Source: Rotaria macrura | Taxonomy: Eukaryota; Rotifera; Eurotatoria; Philodinida; Philodinidae | Reading direction: 5' to 3' | Assembly: GCA_900239685.1 (NCBI GenBank) | Contig: OENT01000033.1 | Span: 238,130-302,129 of the forward strand | Length of the DNA: 64,000 nt | Shown: one piece after another, positions 12,285-22,845 of the stretch | Position numbering within the stretch: position 1 is the first letter of the stretch | Layout of the letters: every line of letters starts with the position of its first letter | Translations under genes and position numbers: made by a program | Notes under the pieces: generated by a model | What the model was told of the DNA's origin: nothing | Seen by the model: only the letters and a program-made list of their open reading frames with translations | Database searches by the model: none

Positions 12285-13420
12285 CAGGAATCCTTTCAAC
12301 GCGAACACTTTTACTCTCTAATGATCTAATCAGTTGTTCAATGCTAGAACGCGTGAAAAATGAATAACATGTTTCATTGGTATCTGTATCTAATCTAAAA
12401 GTGGCTTACACTGAAAAAAGAAATATCATAATAATCATCTAGCTTACTAATTAGTTTGATTCATTCTTACGCAATTCGTAGTCAACGAATATTATTGATG
12501 AATAGATTTAGCAAACCATGCAAATTCAATAATCAATGAAACAAAAGACATTTTTTTATCGCGAGTTAACTATTTTAAAATAAAATTAACTATCGAACAA
12601 TGTCTAGATTATCAAATTAAAACTACATCATCATGCATAGATTTATATATTTATTTGTCATACTCATGCTATATTTTATTAGCACTTCCGTCCAAATAAT
12701 TACAGGAAATAATAAAGATTCTTATAAATAAATAATTCTTTCCATCTCATATTGATAAAAATCTTATGTGATATTTATCAGAGTAGTTATTTGCTTAGTC
12801 AATCATGGAACAAGATTTTCCTTATCGTATTTCTTTTGTCTCCTCAGTAAAACTATGATTTATGCTTCCAACTAAGTTCATCAGTAACTGTAGGATTCGA
12901 AATGGATTGTGATTGAACTCTAATTTATTAACATTGTCAAAATTCTCAAATAATCTTTCGAGATTTTCATGTCTTGACTTCATCAAAAAGATTAGTTTTA
13001 CTTATTTATTTCCCATGATAATCATGTGTCAACAATGAAGATCAAGAGAAAATAATTTTCATCGTAAAAAACACACGTTTTGGTCGAACCTTTAAAGTTT
13101 GTCTTTAAACAAAGCTTCCTTTCGAACAAAATTAGGAAGAAAACTGATCTATTGTTCAGCGTGTATGATGCAATAAAGAAAAGGCCGGTGTAATAATGAT
13201 TCTTTTAAGTCTTTGCCATTCAAATAGAACATAAACATAAGAAAAAGTGCAAGTGACTATGAAGCATACATGCGTCAGATAAGCGTCGTGGCACTGAAAG
13301 AGCAAGTAACCGAGGAGTTAGTCAATTCTTTCTTTTACAACACACTCGTTGATCGACAACATCGATGGCGACGGCAATGTTCAGCATTCACATTTTCCAC
13401 TGAAGTAATATATTAGCAAG

Positions 13421-13523
13421 ACAAGAAAGAAAAAGCAAAGAAAGAAAGAAGAAAAGAAGAAAAAGAACAACTACGAAAAAGAAAGGGTATGAGAGACAGA
13501 GACAGAGAAAGAAAGAACGAGTG
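13421..13523. repeat. Purine-rich low-complexity tract
   Basis: About 100 bases consist almost entirely of A and G on the plus strand (GAAAGAAAGAAGAAAAG type), 430 bp upstream of the LRR gene start. It could lie in the promoter or 5' UTR; no function is claimed. Confidence 0.6.
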
Positions 13524-13951
13524 TGCTGCAAAATGAAGATGATTACGAAACAGACGACGAGAAGAAAATGTGCTCAACGCACGAGAGATGCAAGAATATG
13601 GTTAGATGCGTGCTTTCATATCTCTTTTCTTGTGAAAGTGAAAATGGGCAAATAATCATGATGAGTGAAAGACTTTTGCACATTACGAATTTCACTGAAA
13701 TGAACCATTAATAATTGTCTTCCTACTATGATTTACAAAGATCGAGTATTTCCTTCCATGAAACTATGCATTTGTTTATGTTAGTTCTATGAAATATAAC
13801 ATATCATTTTCTTACTTGTCAACAAGACTTCTTGCTGTCAATTTATGATGAGAAATGGTTTTTATCTATTTCTTCTTATGTTCTTTCTATCTTTTTTTAT
13901 TTATTTCAGACATACAAATGTATAGTAATTGATAATGATAATACTATTGTA

Positions 13952-15592
13952 ATGTTTTGCAATCGTTTTTCTTTAATCTTATCTCTCAATATCTTTTTAT
14001 GGACAATAAATGTTAATGGTGATGAATGTGAATTTTTAAATATGTGTAAATGCACAAACTTTCCACTTTTTGCATTAATCGATACGACATATCTATCTAA
14101 ACCGCGATCATTATCAAATCAAGACTTATTTTGTACATATTCAAGTAAATACACAAATGAAACTAAATTAACAACATTCGATCAATTTAAATATTTTTAT
14201 TATCGTTTTCGTACATTAACATTTGCGAATTATCCTTACATACCGACAAAAGCATTTCGTTTTATACATTTTGAAAGTCAGACTGTTAAAAAAACACATA
14301 AAACAAATAATCGTAACGTTATTGCATTTGTGAATGTAGTAGAAACACATCCAGGTATATTTGAAGAATTTAATTTGCCAGACTCTCAGGATCAACTTAT
14401 TGTATCTTTTCTTAACTCACCATCATTAATCTATACTGTTGGAGCACTTTCAAAATTACAAGCTTACGAATTAAAATTATTTAATACAAATCCAAAGATT
14501 TCCATCGATTTTTTTAATGATATCTTTTCTATTCATCATTTAATAATTGATAATCCTTCATTTGCCGGTTTCGTTTCATCAAGGAATGCATTTACTTTCG
14601 ATGTTTATCAGTTGTCAATAAAAGATATTAGTATTCGTCATCTACAAGGAAAACATTTTCCGATTATATTACATACTGTAAAAGAACTAAAACTTGAAAA
14701 TTACAATGTTAACGGTGGTTTTCGATCATTTAATAATCGAGAATTGTCTGAACGATTTCCAAAATTGAGAACATTAGAAATATTTTCACGTTCAATTCAA
14801 CATGTAACTAATCGAATGTTTGAACATGTTAGTCAACTAGAATATTTAATGTTAAATGGTATAACAACTATTGAAAATGAAGCTTTTTTTAATTTGTACA
14901 ATTTAAAAGAATTAAATCTCGGCCGAAATATTCTTCGTCTTGATCCGTATGCATTTTTACACATGAATACAAATTTACTCGTATTAAATGAAAGTATTAA
15001 TTTTCAATTAGATGATGATAAACATTTTTGTGTATTTGCCCAATTCTCTCCGTCAACTAATTTAAAAACATTTGTTAAATTTTCAAAAGATTCACATATT
15101 TGTTCTTGTACATCACGTTATCTATATCGACATATTGATAAATTATTCATGTCAATGACACCATACTGTTATTCGAACTCGAGTTTATATATTCTGGCAC
15201 AAGAAGAACGTTTATGCTACTTCGAACAGCGTCTCCTTCAATGTCATGTTCTGCCAGATGAAGGTATTACTATATTTGGGAAGCATTATAATGTTTCATA
15301 TTTTTATCAACAGCAAAAAACAAAACGTGGAAATCGATGGACAATATTTTATCAGCATAGACTTTATTTTCTAATCATTTTACCTGTACTACTGATTGTT
15401 CTATGTTTAATTTCCTGTATAATACGACAACACAAAAAACATAATAGTAGTACATATAGACATTTAAATCGTTTAATCAAAGGACAAAGATTAACAAGGA
15501 ATGATAATGTAACAATGGATATAATATATCATCGTACAAACGGTCATCAAGATATTAGATCATCAACCATACCTATTTCAACTAAAGTTTGA
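13952..15592 (+). CDS. Single-exon leucine-rich-repeat type I membrane protein
   Basis: The ATG at 13952 gives 546 residues and begins with a signal peptide (MFCNRFSLILSLNIFLWTINV). It is preferred over the in-frame ATG at 13832 because a splice acceptor (TTTATTTCAG) lies between them, suggesting that the upstream codons are a 5'-UTR intron. The ectodomain starts with a Cys-rich cap (CEFLNMCKC). It continues with degenerate repeats and ends in clear LRRs (LRTLEIFSRSIQHVTNRMF, LEYLMLNGITTIENEAFFNL, LKELNLGRNILRLDPYAF). A Cys-rich C-terminal flank follows (CSC..., CYS..., CYFEQRLLQC). A single transmembrane helix (about residues 470-493, LIILPVLLIVLCLISCII) precedes a 50-residue basic cytoplasmic tail with no TIR or kinase domain. 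The absence of introns contrasts with its neighbours and could reflect retroposition. Ligand unknown; a cell-surface receptor or adhesion role is inferred from architecture only. Confidence 0.8.
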   Translation: MFCNRFSLILSLNIFLWTINVNGDECEFLNMCKCTNFPLFALIDTTYLSKPRSLSNQDLFCTYSSKYTNETKLTTFDQFKYFYYRFRTLTFANYPYIPTKAFRFIHFESQTVKKTHKTNNRNVIAFVNVVETHPGIFEEFNLPDSQDQLIVSFLNSPSLIYTVGALSKLQAYELKLFNTNPKISIDFFNDIFSIHHLIIDNPSFAGFVSSRNAFTFDVYQLSIKDISIRHLQGKHFPIILHTVKELKLENYNVNGGFRSFNNRELSERFPKLRTLEIFSRSIQHVTNRMFEHVSQLEYLMLNGITTIENEAFFNLYNLKELNLGRNILRLDPYAFLHMNTNLLVLNESINFQLDDDKHFCVFAQFSPSTNLKTFVKFSKDSHICSCTSRYLYRHIDKLFMSMTPYCYSNSSLYILAQEERLCYFEQRLLQCHVLPDEGITIFGKHYNVSYFYQQQKTKRGNRWTIFYQHRLYFLIILPVLLIVLCLISCIIRQHKKHNSSTYRHLNRLIKGQRLTRNDNVTMDIIYHRTNGHQDIRSSTIPISTKV

Positions 15593-15782
15593 TACGTCAG
15601 ATTAATGTAACAAAAAAAAAAAGAAAGAAAGGAAGAGTAATAACACGAATCTATTCAGGGAATTGAACTATATTTTATTATATACCTGAGTTAGTTCCGA
15701 AATTAAAAAAATTACACTGTAGATTATTTTCTTTCGGGTTATTGTTGTCGTTGTTGCTCCTGTTTTTTTTAAATATAATTTC

Positions 15783-15788
15783 AATAAA
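15783..15788 (+). terminator. Poly(A) signal of LRR gene
   Basis: AATAAA lies 191 bp after the LRR stop codon, in the 221-bp gap to the convergent neighbour, whose stop is at 15814. Confidence 0.45.
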
Positions 15789-15813
15789 AATAGTGCCATT
15801 TATTGATGTTAAT

Positions 15814-17012
15814 TCAACGGCGTGAAAGTCGTTCATTAGCATTAGAGAGATTGCGATTATTTACCGATGGCGTAATGCTTCGACGTTCATTTAAAGTTGA
15901 CGCTGCTGCTGCACGGCTATTTGGTGATCGATATCGAGGATTGAAAGGTTGAAATGTTGATGCTGTTACACGAGTTGGACCGCCGGCAAAGAATGGTGAA
16001 GTCGATGGAGGTGGTAATGACCTTGAGAATAGATTTCGTAGAAAAGGCATTTAATTAAATCGAAGATGTTTTCTACTAACAATGGATCTCGACAACATAA
16101 AGCATTGGCATTCGTGATATTCATATCTGCGGACGAACTGTGCATGAGTTTATGCCCCTCTGAAAAGAGTAAACTCAAGATTGTTTTTTCTGACTCTATT
16201 TAAAAACTAGTACTACCTTTACTAAGTTTAAATGCATCCATGAGATATTCAAAGTGTCTCATTTTAGCTCGAAGTAAGGATAATTCTTCTGCCTGCTCAT
16301 TTAAAGCAAAATTTTGATGATCAAGTGTTTCCATGCATTGTTCTAACATCTAAAAATTGATTTCAATAGATATAAGTTTATAATGAAAAGTAAAAACATG
16401 AAAACGATAATTTTTTTTTACAAATTGATATTGTAAAACTTCTTCTTGTACATCCATCTGACCTTGCAATAACTGTGTGCCCATTTGTGTAAGATTCATT
16501 GTCTAAATAATATACAAGAATTATATTTTAAACTGATACACAAAAGAAAATTATTCTCCTTCTTACTGCATTTCTTCGCTGCTCATTTTCACCTTCGAGT
16601 TGCATCAATCGTCGTTGATAAGCTTCATATTGTTGAGCATTTTGATTTTGTACCTTGAAATTTTTTTATTCAAAGAAATGAATCCTGTTGTACTGTGAAA
16701 AACGTCACATACTACATTCGCAGGCATTTGATTAAATGACGGTGCCGTATTGGGTCTAGCATAATTATTCGAAGCTAGACTAGTAGACTGACCAAATACT
16801 GGTAGTTTAGGGAAAGGTGTAGAAGGTTGCTGTGGAATAGGCGGAGCTGCATTACCGAATCCTGTTGTTCGATTCATTGGTAAATTCGGATTAGTTACAG
16901 TTGGTAAACCTTGTCCACCAATACCACCACCGAAAGGTACCGGTCTTGATGATGAACCAGCATTTGGACCCCATATATCAGACGTTGCTCCTGTCGGGTA
17001 TGATCCTGACAT
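15814..17012 (-). CDS. Coiled-coil protein with Pro/Gly-rich N-terminus, unknown function
   Basis: Six exons: 17012-16713, 16653-16567, 16502-16422, 16349-16217, 16159-16081, 16021-15814, giving 295 residues; every junction is GT-AG and in phase. Residues 1-100 are low-complexity and rich in Gly, Pro, Asn and Ser (MSGSYPTGATSDIWGPN...). Residues about 101-200 form Gln/Glu/Leu-rich helices typical of coiled coil (QQYEAYQRRLMQLEGENEQ, MDVQEEVLQYQFMLEQCMET, NEQAEELSLLRAKMRHFEYL). The tail is Ser/Pro/Arg-rich and disordered (LPPPSTSPFFAGG...). I do not recognise the family. Its start codon faces that of the NHL gene across 243 bp, so the two may share a promoter. Confidence 0.75.
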
Positions 17013-17255
17013 AGTATTATTTTTTCTTCTGAAAAACGCCGACGAATAGTCGTATTAAATAAAAACGTTTGCTTCTTTCGCCTTCAAAGAAAAGAGAAAT
17101 GTGTGCGCTCAGGTGTGTCGATAAAAGGATATGTGCATGAATATAAAATATCTACTCGCATGATATGACTCATCACGCAGGCGTGATATTGCTTTATTAT
17201 ACATATATATTTTTTTTTCACATCATTTTCGATTGGAGTGTACTGTACAATAGCC
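17013..17255. promoter_or_regulatory. Compact divergent promoter region
   Basis: Only 243 bp separate the start codons of the coiled-coil gene (minus) and the NHL gene (plus), so both transcription starts must lie here. It contains a T-rich stretch near 17206-17220 but no motif I can name. Confidence 0.55.
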
Positions 17256-19194
17256 ATGGCCGATGAATTTGATCCATTAAAACAAACCCCAGATAAACCG
17301 GTCGAAGATTTATATGGTAAGATATGTTGTTTGCGATGACCCCATACTTGGCATAATTTTTGTTTTCTTCCTCTATTATATCAAATAGTGAATTTATCAA
17401 GAAATGTATTTAGTAACAGTGATGATCTTCTTCGTCCTGAATTGGGAACTGTTCTCAAGACAACAATGAACCCAACACAAGCATCGACTGAACGAGAGCC
17501 AAAAGATGATATTTATCAAAAACTTGATCATTTCAATAATATACCGAAAGTTGCAGCTCGATCAACAAATCCGTTTGATGAAGACATTAAAAAACCAACA
17601 GTTGCATCTAATTCTATTTATCAACTTCCAGGACAGCAAAATCAAGCAAAAACAAATGGATCATCAGCAGAACCATATGGGGAGGTTAATCATGATTATC
17701 ACAGTTCGTACTCTCTCATATCTGTTTCTTTTCTGTTCTTGTTCTTACTTTATTTTTGCATAGGTCATGATTATGAGTCAACATCACAATCGGATGATTA
17801 CTATGATGAGCATTACGAAGATGCGTCTGCGTTTAAGAAGAAAGGATTTGCTGTAAGTACTTTCTATTTTGCACGACTCAAAAGCATAAATCAAAAGCAT
17901 ATTTAGGCAACTTTGGATCGTCTTGTTCTACGTTTTCCAGTTCTACGTGTACTCTATAAGCCGAAAATTGAAGAGCCCACGGAATCTTACGAACTTGACT
18001 ACGATCAGGAATATATCGAAGAAGCTGATGGTGACGAAGCACCACAATTAATAGATGCAAATGGAGCATCAAGAGAATTAACACCTGTTGAGTTAGCTTT
18101 ACATGAACGTTATTCAAACAAACAGCGTACACAAATAATACATGTTCAAATTAAAGAGCGTGCACAGCCTACTGGTGTAGCAATTCTTCATGAAACTTAT
18201 GCATTGTATTCATGTGATGTTGGTCGAAGTGTTGTTGAAATATTTGATATGTATGGAAAACTTCAACATGTAATTAATGATTCAACCATGCTTAAATTTC
18301 AACCAACAAGTATTGCTGTTGCCATTGATGGCACAATTATAGTTGCAAGTCATTTTCAACATTGTCTTTACATGTATTCACCTAAAGAGTTACAAGAAAA
18401 TGAACCTGGAGAAGCAACTGTAGGTGTGCCAAGTGGATATAATTTCAGTCAATATAAATTAGGTGCACCAGGTCACAATATACATGAATTTCAACATCCG
18501 GCCGGTATCGCAATTGACTTTACTGATAACTATTTATATGTTTGTGATCGAGGAAATTTTCGCATACAAGTTATACGACCGGAAGGTATATGTGAACGAA
18601 TTATTGATTTAGTACTACTCGATGGAGCAGAATCTCAGATAGATCCTTTACAATTAGCTCATCAACCAAGTACAGAACAAATTGTTTGTATTATTGGTAA
18701 GGGTGATGCTATATGTTTCATTTCAAAATATGCTGATGGGTAAGAAGAAAAGCAAATTGTTTCTTTTTTCCATGTTAGTTCTTATTTCTTCATTGATCCT
18801 ATGTTTTCATATTAATAGACCAACATATGTCGAACCCTTATATATCTTGGATAATGATGGATTAGGTCTTCAAGGTGCATCTGGTTTAGCTGTAGATTCT
18901 GAAGATCGAATTTTTATATCAGATACAGGCCATCATCGTATCGTTATTTGTACACCAGAAGGAAGCTACATAACACATTTCGGTGAAGAAGGCAGTGGAC
19001 CCGGTCAATTAAAACGTCCATGTGGTATAGACATAACCAATGATGGAACAATTGTTGTTGCTGATGGTGGAAATCAAAGATTACAATTATTTGGTTCAGT
19101 ACGTGAACAAGCCATTGAAGAAAATAAATCTTCAGTTAAAGCTTCCGATGATAAAAATAATTCATCAACAATTATAGATACAAGTACAATTTAA
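17256..19194 (+). CDS. NHL-repeat beta-propeller protein
   Basis: Five exons: 17256-17316, 17389-17703, 17764-17852, 17907-18739, 18819-19194, giving 557 residues. The N-terminal third (MADEFDPLKQTPDKPVEDLY...) is acidic, Ser/Asn-rich and without a known domain. From about residue 250 come NHL-type blades: PTGVAILHETYALYSCDVGR, then HPAGIAIDFTDNYLYVCDRG with NFRIQVIRPEG (about 347-380), ASGLAVDSEDRIFISDTGHH, and the classical GEEGSGPGQLKRPCGIDI followed by IVVADGGNQRLQLFG (about 448-522). NHL propellers bind protein or RNA in TRIM-NHL proteins, but there is no RING, B-box or filamin domain here, so it is not a TRIM protein. No signal peptide is seen, suggesting a cytosolic location. AATAAA at 19436 may be its poly(A) signal. 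Confidence 0.83.
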
Positions 19195-21926
19195 AACAAT
19201 TCTAACCATTCTAAGGATGAACTCGTGCTTTTATTCTCGTTTTCAACTTAAATTCATCTATTTAAAAATTTTCATATAGCTAAGTGTTCCTTGAAGTTAT
19301 GATTAGCACTGAATAATCAATTAATAGCTCTTCATTAAGGATACAAAATCTATCTTAAAATAATGAATATTTTTCAATTGATTTCCTGAAATAGAAAAGA
19401 TTAATTTGACAATATTCTTTACTAGTAAAAACTTCAATAAATTTGACTATATAATAAAAAGGAAAAATATTTTTTTTTATAAATTCTACTGTATCATAAT
19501 AAATATGCATTTTGCGAAGATTCGTTGGGCTTCTTTATTTTCAAAAGAATTATTAAATTCATATAAATAATCGATAGATCAGTGGCTTGTTCAAAATATG
19601 ACACAAGTTTTGATTATTTCTAAAATAATTAATGAGAAGAACTTCGTAAGTATAAGTAACTCTCAGGCAACTGTTGAATAAAAATCTATTTTCATGCTAG
19701 ATTTTCAGTAATGAGTCAATATCAAATATTTCTTAATATTTGATACTTGTTTAAACAAACATTTTTTAATATTTCTAATGAGGTTTATGAGTGAGACCAT
19801 TATCAAAATCTCTGATTTGATCGTCAATGATTCGAAGTCAAATTAGTATATATTACATGTTTGTAAATTTCGAAACTTTTTACTATTTCCTACACTCGTG
19901 AGAGATTTTGAATGTTTATTGTACGGAGGAACTTGACGAAGTTAGTGCACAATTTTTAGAATGAAAAACTTCTGCGACCCTCTTTAAATGTAGGGTCAAT
20001 TGATCTTCCAGTTTTTCTTATTACTAGAAAAAGCGAAGAATTTTCTTGTTTATATCGAGTGACCACCTGCAATCTTCATTTTCGTATGTCATACGACTGT
20101 AATTCTTTTCAAAGTAAGTACTTTTTTTATATAACTGTAGTTATACTATAAAAGGCACTTTATGTTTCTGCGTATTCATTCATATTTTTAAGTACTCCTG
20201 CATGCTTTAGAAATATGTCTTTCATTTCAAAAATCTTCAATAAAATATCGATCAAAAGATTAATCGAGATCATATTCACTTGATTGTTCTTCATTGCTTA
20301 GATGTTTATCTTTATCATATGAACAAATCGGCATAAGTGGAATTTTCCTCTTTTCTAAATGTCAAACGTAAGACGACTGTACTATGAAATTCTCATTTCA
20401 TAGTCTTCGAATAAGTCGACTAACAAGATCAATCTCTTTCGACCCTTGATTTTCGAATCATTTTAAACATCATAGAAAAATGGGAGTCTCGTAAGAAAAA
20501 AAAATGAATCCTTCTGTATTTGTTTCAATCTATTGAAATATCTCTACTAAATAATGTTCTCTTTTAAATACACTATATGACTAATGAGATAGAGTTCGTT
20601 GTAGGCAGATATTTTCCTTAAGCTAATCGGCGGTTAACCTCGTGTTGAATCAAGAGACAAGTAAAGAGTATCTGTGTGTCGATTAGAATAGTTCAAAGTG
20701 AAAAACTATACGATTGTATCAAAACATTTTCCTTTACAGTCACTTGGTATGAACTTATTCAAATTCCTCCTACAAAAGACGTTGGGCTCATTAGATTACT
20801 TTTTTTTATTTATACCCAATTGAATCGTGCATAAAAATATACATACTCATATGGATCAAAGAATATCAGTGACAGACAGTAGAAGGTTAAAAGAAACATT
20901 AATTACTGATAGAAGGGTCACAAAAAATATCTTATTGTTTAGAATAAAGAGACGTTCGAGTGAGCATCAAGGATTTTTTGTTCTAAACTACTGGATCATA
21001 TCAAAGAATTTCAACTGAACAAATTTGACATCGAATATTCAACAATTAAATCAACCATACTTGGTTGATGCAATAAATATAACGCTTGCAAACATTACCA
21101 TCAGTCATATATTTGATATTGGTAGTTTGATTAGATAAAACTAAAATATTGGAGAATGAATTCAAACTCACTAAAAAATCGTTTATTCGATTACAACAAC
21201 AGCAAGATACGTAATTTCTTTCTATTCATTCAATATCTGAAGACACACAAATTTATGATACTTGGCAAATAATTGTAACAAATGACCACATTCATTGATC
21301 CGAATAACTAATACATTAAAGCAAATAGAGTGACGATAAGATTTAGATGATAAATTTTTCATATTTATTAACCATTGAATTGTATATGGAAGCAAATAGG
21401 AAAGAAGAGAACTTCACCGTATTGTAGTTTCGTGTGTTCTTTTTGATTGAATATTGATCTTGTTTTTTCTTTATCGAATCTAACAACATAACATATAAAT
21501 GAACTACTACCAGAATTTTGTTAAACGTAATGCTTTTATTTTTATTTCCAGACATATCTTTTGGAGAGAGATGCCATTCCTCCGGTATTAATGATTGTTA
21601 TTTTTTCTTAAGTGCTTATTATAAATAATGAGTACCATTGAGTTTGATTCTCTCTTATATCGATGTTGATTACTTTTCATCGAGACATTAAATAACAAAA
21701 CTCGAATAAATTGAATTCATGCGCACATGTTTATATAATAATCGATTGATAGTTGGCTATTTTTTGTCATGTAGTAAAATTATAAACAGGAAAACGTCTT
21801 ACACATAGAATAGTTCTAGGATGAACAGAAGCAAAAAAATAATGATGAGAAGCAAACGGATTTAAGGACAATAAGTAACGAGAGATCAAAGATATATTTT
21901 GATGTTCTGTACAAAATAGTGATCAT
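19195..21926. other. Intergenic region, no gene seen
   Basis: 2.7 kb of AT-rich DNA between the convergent NHL and CHMP2 genes. It includes a weak 9-bp-stem hairpin near 20380-20403 (ACTATGAAA/TTTCATAGT). No open frame of interest. Confidence 0.6.
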
Positions 21927-22845
21927 TTAATTTCGTCGTAAAGCTTCTAAGCGAGCTTCTAAATCAGCATCAGCTGTTGATACTGCTGCATCTGGTTGAC
22001 GTTGGCCAGGATTCGCTACACGACCTGTCAGAGCACCATTCTGTACGCCTACAATAGAGAATCAATCGAACATTTCCTTTCTATCGTAACTACATAGAAT
22101 CACTTACTAGGAATTTGATTGCCAATATTTATATTCAGTTCACTGAGTACTTGATCGACAAGTTCATCACTATTAAAATATGACTTTTTTTTTCATACAA
22201 ATGAAATTCATTGTTGATTTTGATTTTTCTTACGTTGCTTCTTCATCGTCATCTCCTTCGAAAACACCATCCATGGCATCATTCATCATTTCTTGTTTGA
22301 TATTATTAGCAGTCATGTTTTGTTCAAACATTTGCATTGTCTTTTGGAAATCTTGTAATGGCATCTACAGAGTACGTTTTCAATTTTTTTTACAAGTCAG
22401 TCGTACCCTAACCAGAACTTACCATTCGATTTAATCTTGCTAGTGTTTTAGTTGTTTTAACCATGACACTTGCCATCGTCATTTGAGCATTCATTGATGA
22501 TGCTTCAGATTCAAGTGTCGATAGAGTTGCATCCATAGCACCTAATTTATTTAGTTGATTTCGTTGATTGACAATATTTTTTGCATATGTTCGTAAGGCT
22601 TTCTAGAATTCGAATTGTTGTGACGAATTATTAAATGAGACGTCAGTCTCAAACGAGTGACTCTAAAATACCTGCTCGCCTTTGGCTGCTAATTTTCGAA
22701 TTTCATTTTCGTTTCGTGTTTTTTCATTATTTAACCGATTTTTTTCACGTTCAAGTTCACGTCTAGCTCGACGAATAGCTCGCTTATTTTCTTGCATCAG
22801 TTCTTTTGGTGTTTTCGTGTGAAATAATTCTTTCAGTTTGTCCAT
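21927..22845 (-). CDS. CHMP2: ESCRT-III subunit CHMP2/VPS2
   Basis: Five exons: 22845-22672, 22602-22423, 22364-22234, 22169-22108, 22048-21927, giving exactly 222 residues, the length of human CHMP2 proteins. The basic N-terminal helices read TPKELMQENKRAIRRARREL and ELEREKNRLNNEKTRNENEI. The middle segment SSMNAQMTMASVMVKTTKT and the acidic MNDAMDGVFEGDDDEEA match CHMP2. The end, DADLEARLEALRRN, is a canonical MIT-interacting motif for VPS4 binding. CHMP2 caps and remodels ESCRT-III filaments in multivesicular-body formation, cytokinesis and membrane repair. The central region resembles CHMP2B somewhat more than CHMP2A, but the C-terminus is CHMP2A-like, so the paralogue is left open. Confidence 0.93.

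Larger units (their letters stand above)
8079..13951. other. Long gene-poor region
   Basis: Nearly 5.9 kb without a supported gene. Short open frames occur but lack domains or matching splice sites. A small coding-like island near 11410-11515 (AVISTAIHGYDASCT...) ends in a stop and cannot be joined to a gene. The region holds microsatellites at 9516-9555 and 12245-12284 and a purine-rich tract at 13421-13523. The last few hundred bases probably include the promoter and a 5'-UTR intron of the LRR gene, because an acceptor-like TTTATTTCAG sits 40 bp before its ATG. Confidence 0.6.
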
